Positions 60,356 through 64,000 of a stretch of DNA of 64,000 bases are shown in pieces. A model generated the notes under the pieces. The model searched no databases. It was not told the DNA's origin and saw only the letters and a list, made by a program, of their open reading frames with translations. The stretch's first letter is position 1, and every line of letters starts with the position of its first letter. The DNA is from Pseudomonas fluorescens (GTDB lineage Bacteria > Pseudomonadota > Gammaproteobacteria > Pseudomonadales > Pseudomonadaceae): NCBI RefSeq assembly GCF_902498195.1, contig NZ_CABVIY010000008.1:62001-126000 (forward strand). The letters are read 5' to 3'. Position numbers and translations under genes: made by a program.

Positions 60356-62029
60356 TTAAACCACGACTTCCAGCGGCGCTTGTTGGCTGCTGTCGAACGT
60401 CAGGTACTCCACCAGATCCGCCAACGCCAACGGCTTGCTGATCAGATACCCCTGCACCTGATCGCACTCAAACCCGCGCAACAGCTCCAGTTGCTCCGGC
60501 GTCTCCACCCCTTCGGCCACCACTTCGAGGTTGAGGTTGTGCGCCAGGTTGATCATCGCGTGGACCAGTTTGCGGTTTTCTTCCCGTTGCTCCATGCCGC
60601 CGACAAAGCTCTTGTCGATCTTCAGCAAGGTGATCGGCAGGCTGTTGAGGTGCACGAACGATGAGAAGCCGGTGCCGAAGTCGTCGAGGGAGAAGCGCAC
60701 GCCCAGGCGCCCGAGGGCATCCATGGTCTGCTTGACCAGGTCGCTGCGGCGCATGACCGCGGTTTCCGTCAATTCGAACTCCAGCCATTGCGCCTCGACG
60801 CCGCGCTCGGCAATCAACCGGCTCAGGGTCGACAGCAGCTGGCTGTCCTGGAACTGGCGGAACGACAGGTTGATCGCCATGTGCAGCGGCGGCAAACCGC
60901 GTTCGCGCAATGCCTGCATGTCGCGCAGGGCCCGGGAAATGACCCAGTAGCCAAGCGGCACGATCAGGCCGCTTTGCTCGGCCAGCGGCACGAATTCGCT
61001 GGGCGGCAGCAGGCCACGCTCGGCATGGCGCCAGCGCACCAGGGCTTCGAGGCCGACAATTTGCCCGTCCTCAAGATTCAGACGGGGCTGGTAATGCAGT
61101 TCCAGTTCATCACGGCGCAACGCCCGGCGCAGCTCGGTCTCGAGATCGGCGATGCTGCGGGCATTCCGGTTGATGCGTTCGTTGAAGATGTGAAAGGTGC
61201 AGCCCTGGGTGCTCTTGGCCTGTTGCATGGCAATGTGCGCATGCCACATCAACGGGTCTGCACCGGCCTGGGCGCGGGCGTGGGCGATGCCCAGGCTGGA
61301 GCCGATCAGCAGGCTTTCGCCATCGACCCAATAGGGCTCGGCCAAGGCTTCGGTGATGCGCTCGGCCATCCATTCGGCGCGCTGCGGTGCGCGGCGGGTG
61401 TCGATCAACAGGGCGAATTCATCGCTGCCCAAGCGCGCCAGTTGATCGCCGGCCTCAAGCTGGCTTTTGAGCCGCGCGACCACTTGCAGGATCAGGCGGT
61501 CACCGGCCTGGTGGCCGAGCGCATCGTTGGCGTGGCGGAAGTTGTCGAGATCGAGGTGGCCCAGCGCCAGGCCGCGACCGTCATTTTCGGCCAGGCGCGC
61601 TGTCAGCAAGGTCTGGAACCCCTGGCGATTGGCAATGCCGGTCAGCGGATCCTGCTCGGCCAGGCGCTGCAGCGTGGTTTCCAGCACACCTCGTTCACGC
61701 ACGTGGCGCAGGCAACGGCGCAGCATCCCGGGATCGAGATGGTCGCGCACCAGCCAGTCGCTCACGCCGTCGGGCGGCGCCAGCGGTTCATGTTCGAGCA
61801 GCAACACCGTTGGCAGACAGCAACGGCCAGGCGCCGGCTGAAGGGCCGGGATCGTCAACAACACCGCGCTGCGGCTGTCATCGAACAGACTGCTGACCGA
61901 CTCCCAACTCGGAGCGCTGATGAGCACGGCCGAGCTCCCCATCGGAGCCAGACACTCGCGCAACAACGCTGCCCACGCTGGCTCTTCGGCCAGTAGCAGC
62001 AAACGCAAGGGTTCGACAGGCGTAGACAA
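60356..62029 (-). CDS. GGDEF-EAL protein, probable c-di-GMP phosphodiesterase (ProE-like)
   Basis: A 557-residue protein with three parts. Residues 1-115 look like a degenerate receiver domain with no acidic pocket and no obvious phospho-acceptor. A GGDEF domain follows with GSDEF at 201-205 in place of GGDEF and no RxxD inhibitory site. The EAL domain is apparently complete: EAL at 328-330, NLSFRQFQDSQ, ELTETAVMRR, LDDFGTGFSSFVHL, KIDKSF and AEGVET. So it should break c-di-GMP down, with the GGDEF as a GTP sensor at most. The start is TTG with AGGGAG five bases upstream. It has the same neighbours as P. aeruginosa ProE (PA5295), a phosphodiesterase that affects exopolysaccharide; orthology is inferred. 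Confidence 0.87.
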   Translation of the reverse strand: MSTPVEPLRLLLLAEEPAWAALLRECLAPMGSSAVLISAPSWESVSSLFDDSRSAVLLTIPALQPAPGRCCLPTVLLLEHEPLAPPDGVSDWLVRDHLDPGMLRRCLRHVRERGVLETTLQRLAEQDPLTGIANRQGFQTLLTARLAENDGRGLALGHLDLDNFRHANDALGHQAGDRLILQVVARLKSQLEAGDQLARLGSDEFALLIDTRRAPQRAEWMAERITEALAEPYWVDGESLLIGSSLGIAHARAQAGADPLMWHAHIAMQQAKSTQGCTFHIFNERINRNARSIADLETELRRALRRDELELHYQPRLNLEDGQIVGLEALVRWRHAERGLLPPSEFVPLAEQSGLIVPLGYWVISRALRDMQALRERGLPPLHMAINLSFRQFQDSQLLSTLSRLIAERGVEAQWLEFELTETAVMRRSDLVKQTMDALGRLGVRFSLDDFGTGFSSFVHLNSLPITLLKIDKSFVGGMEQREENRKLVHAMINLAHNLNLEVVAEGVETPEQLELLRGFECDQVQGYLISKPLALADLVEYLTFDSSQQAPLEVVV

Positions 62030-62293
62030 GCTAGCTCCCTAGACTCTGCAAAGATGTAGGCGACGGGCATTATGCCGTGCTGATATCCAATGACCAATGA
62101 CATCAGTTATCAAACGAGGCCTTTGTATCCGGAATTACGAACATTAGCCGCTAATTCGTTGCGCATCCTGCGTGAAAGTAACAAAACCGGCAATTAGAGA
62201 TCGCGTTGTACGTCACAAGTCGGAGAGAGCAGCACAATTCTGCGAGCCTGTTAAAATGCCGGCCCATTTCGTGACTGACTCCTGAATTTACCT

Positions 62294-64000
62294 ATGTCCC
62301 GACTCAATCCCCGGCAGCAAGAAGCCGTGAGCTACGTCGGCGGCCCTCTTTTGGTGCTCGCCGGTGCTGGCTCCGGCAAGACCAGCGTGATCACGCGCAA
62401 GATTGCCCACCTGATCCAGAACTGCGGCATCCGCGCCCAGTACATCGTCGCCATGACCTTCACCAACAAGGCCGCGCGCGAGATGAAGGAACGGGTCGGG
62501 ACCCTGCTGCGCGCCGGCGAAGGCCGCGGCCTGACGGTGTGCACCTTCCACAACCTGGGCCTGAACATCATCCGCAAGGAGCACGTGCGGCTGGGCTACA
62601 AACCGGGGTTTTCGATCTTTGACGAGACGGACGTCAAGGCCCTGATGACCGACATCATGCAGAAGGAATACTCGGGCGACGACGGCGTCGACGAGATCAA
62701 GAACATGATCGGCGCCTGGAAAAACGACCTGATCCTGCCGGCCCAGGCCCTGGAAAACGCCCGCAACCCCAAGGAACAGACCGCCGCCATCGTCTACACC
62801 CACTATCAACGCACGCTCAAGGCGTTCAACGCGGTGGACTTCGACGACCTGATCCTGTTGCCGGTGAAGCTGTTCGAAGAACACGCCGACATCCTGGAAA
62901 AGTGGCAGAACAAGGTGCGTTACCTGCTGGTCGATGAATACCAGGACACCAACGCCAGCCAGTACCTGCTGGTGAAAATGCTCATCGGCCAGCGCAACCA
63001 GTTCACAGTCGTGGGCGACGACGACCAGTCGATCTACGCCTGGCGTGGCGCACGCCCGGAAAACCTGATGCTGCTCAAGGACGACTATCCGTCCCTGAAA
63101 GTGGTGATGCTGGAGCAGAACTATCGCTCCACCAGCCGCATCCTGCGCTGCGCCAACGTGCTGATCTCGAACAACCCGCACGAGTTCGAAAAGCAGCTGT
63201 GGAGTGAAATGGGCCACGGCGACGAGATCCGCGTGATCCGTTGCCGCAACGAAGACGCCGAGGCCGAGCGCGTGGCCATGGAAATCCTCAGCCTGCACCT
63301 GCGCACCGACCGGCCCTACAGCGATTTCGCGATCCTCTATCGCGGCAACTACCAGGCCAAGCTGATCGAGCTGAAATTGCAGCACCACCAGGTGCCGTAT
63401 CGTTTGTCCGGCGGTAACAGCTTCTTCGGGCGCCAGGAAGTGAAGGACCTGATGGCCTACTTCCGCCTGATCGTGAACCCGGACGATGACAACGCCTTCC
63501 TGCGGGTGATCAACGTCCCCCGCCGGGAAATCGGCTCGACCACGCTGGAGAAGCTGGGCAACTACGCCACCGAGCGCAAAATCTCGATGTACGCCGCCAC
63601 CGACGAAATCGGCCTGGGCGAGCACCTCGACAGCCGCTTCACCGATCGCCTGTCGCGCTTCAAGCGCTTCATGGACAGGGTCCGCGAGCAATGCGCCGGC
63701 GAAGACCCGATCTCGGCACTGCGCAGCATGGTCATGGACATCGATTACGAGAACTGGCTGCGCACCAACAGCTCCAGCGACAAGGCCGCCGATTACCGCA
63801 TGGGCAACGTCTGGTTCCTGATTGAGGCGCTGAAGAACACCCTGGAAAAAGACGAAGACGGCGAAATGACCGTCGAGGACGCCATCGGCAAACTGGTGCT
63901 GCGCGACATGCTGGAGCGCCAGCAGGAAGAGGAAGACGGCGCCGAAGGCGTGCAGATGATGACCTTGCACGCCTCCAAGGGTCTGGAATTCCCCTACGTG
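62294..64000 (+). CDS. rep: ATP-dependent DNA helicase Rep (partial, cut by window end)
   Basis: The first 569 residues of a superfamily 1 helicase (full length about 670). It starts MSRLNPRQQEAVSYVGGPLL with the P-loop AGAGSGKTSVITRKI (about residues 23-37). Motif Ia is AMTFTNKAAREMKERVG, motif II LLVDEYQDTNASQYLL (about 214-229), motif III VVGDDDQSIYAWRGA, motif IV EQNYRSTSRIL, and motif V begins at MMTLHASKGLEFPYV at the window edge. Rep moves 3' to 5' and clears proteins ahead of the replication fork. The frame is open to base 64000, so the end is not seen. Confidence 0.96.
   Translation, partial: MSRLNPRQQEAVSYVGGPLLVLAGAGSGKTSVITRKIAHLIQNCGIRAQYIVAMTFTNKAAREMKERVGTLLRAGEGRGLTVCTFHNLGLNIIRKEHVRLGYKPGFSIFDETDVKALMTDIMQKEYSGDDGVDEIKNMIGAWKNDLILPAQALENARNPKEQTAAIVYTHYQRTLKAFNAVDFDDLILLPVKLFEEHADILEKWQNKVRYLLVDEYQDTNASQYLLVKMLIGQRNQFTVVGDDDQSIYAWRGARPENLMLLKDDYPSLKVVMLEQNYRSTSRILRCANVLISNNPHEFEKQLWSEMGHGDEIRVIRCRNEDAEAERVAMEILSLHLRTDRPYSDFAILYRGNYQAKLIELKLQHHQVPYRLSGGNSFFGRQEVKDLMAYFRLIVNPDDDNAFLRVINVPRREIGSTTLEKLGNYATERKISMYAATDEIGLGEHLDSRFTDRLSRFKRFMDRVREQCAGEDPISALRSMVMDIDYENWLRTNSSSDKAADYRMGNVWFLIEALKNTLEKDEDGEMTVEDAIGKLVLRDMLERQQEEEDGAEGVQMMTLHASKGLEFPYV

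Overview
The window is a 64 kb stretch of chromosome from a GC-rich gammaproteobacterium. Protein content and gene order point to Pseudomonas, most likely the P. fluorescens group. Support comes from algP, algQ, the hemY-hemX-hemD-hemC-algR block, class I cyaA, rnk, sutA, glnK-amtB, yifB and rep. As far as I remember the P. aeruginosa PAO1 map, they run in the same order there (glpT to rep, about PA5235 to PA5296). I saw no rRNA, tRNA, insertion sequence, prophage, integrase island or CRISPR array. This is core chromosome decorated with small palindromic REP elements.

Layout. 0.3-5 kb: glycerol-3-phosphate transporter glpT with a GlpR-like operator, chaC, and ubiD with a ferredoxin-reductase-type partner. 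5-7.1 kb: rho and trxA. 7.1-11 kb: a GntR regulator facing a four-gene polar amino-acid ABC transporter with a sigma-54-type promoter. 11-16.2 kb: polyphosphate metabolism (ppx, convergent hemB-ppk). 16.3-21.5 kb: DedA protein, sterol desaturase-like protein, elbB, a YaiI protein and a cytochrome c/FTR1 fusion iron permease. 21.8-25 kb: a four-gene envelope operon (two lipoproteins, an LpoB-like lipoprotein and a CsgG-like periplasmic protein). 25-28.4 kb: LysE exporter, small MscS channel, ABC-F ATPase. 28.4-39.3 kb: the alginate and heme region (algP, FKBP isomerase, algQ, dsbB, hemYXDC, algR) ending with argH. 39.4-45.2 kb: a GST, two small proteins, cyaA, rnk, a DUF1289 protein and cyaY. 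45.5-50.1 kb: lptM-lysA-dapF-DUF484-xerC-HAD, a compact forward operon. 50.3-53.1 kb: sutA, yjbQ, glnK-amtB. 53.4-64 kb: ubiK, yifB/comM, a chemoreceptor, a LysR/MATE divergent pair, a GGDEF-EAL protein, and the start of rep, cut by the window end.

The most notable observations are these. (1) A short ORF ending in an ATGA overlap with algR looks like the C-terminal stub of the sensor kinase AlgZ/FimS; the rest of algZ is gone although AlgR keeps its phospho-acceptor Asp54. (2) glnK-amtB has a readable nitrogen-control promoter: a sigma-54 -24/-12 element and two NtrC-like sites 33 bp apart. (3) Fifteen REP loci, mostly inverted pairs, fall into two main sequence families and a variant class; one supplies the stop codon of the DUF1289 gene. 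(4) The conserved but little-studied envelope operon at 21.8-25 kb is the best candidate for an under-described system. (5) The FTR1 permease is fused to a cytochrome c domain.

Starts were chosen from ribosome binding sites, family lengths and overlaps. Functions are by recognition of family motifs from memory; no database search was run.
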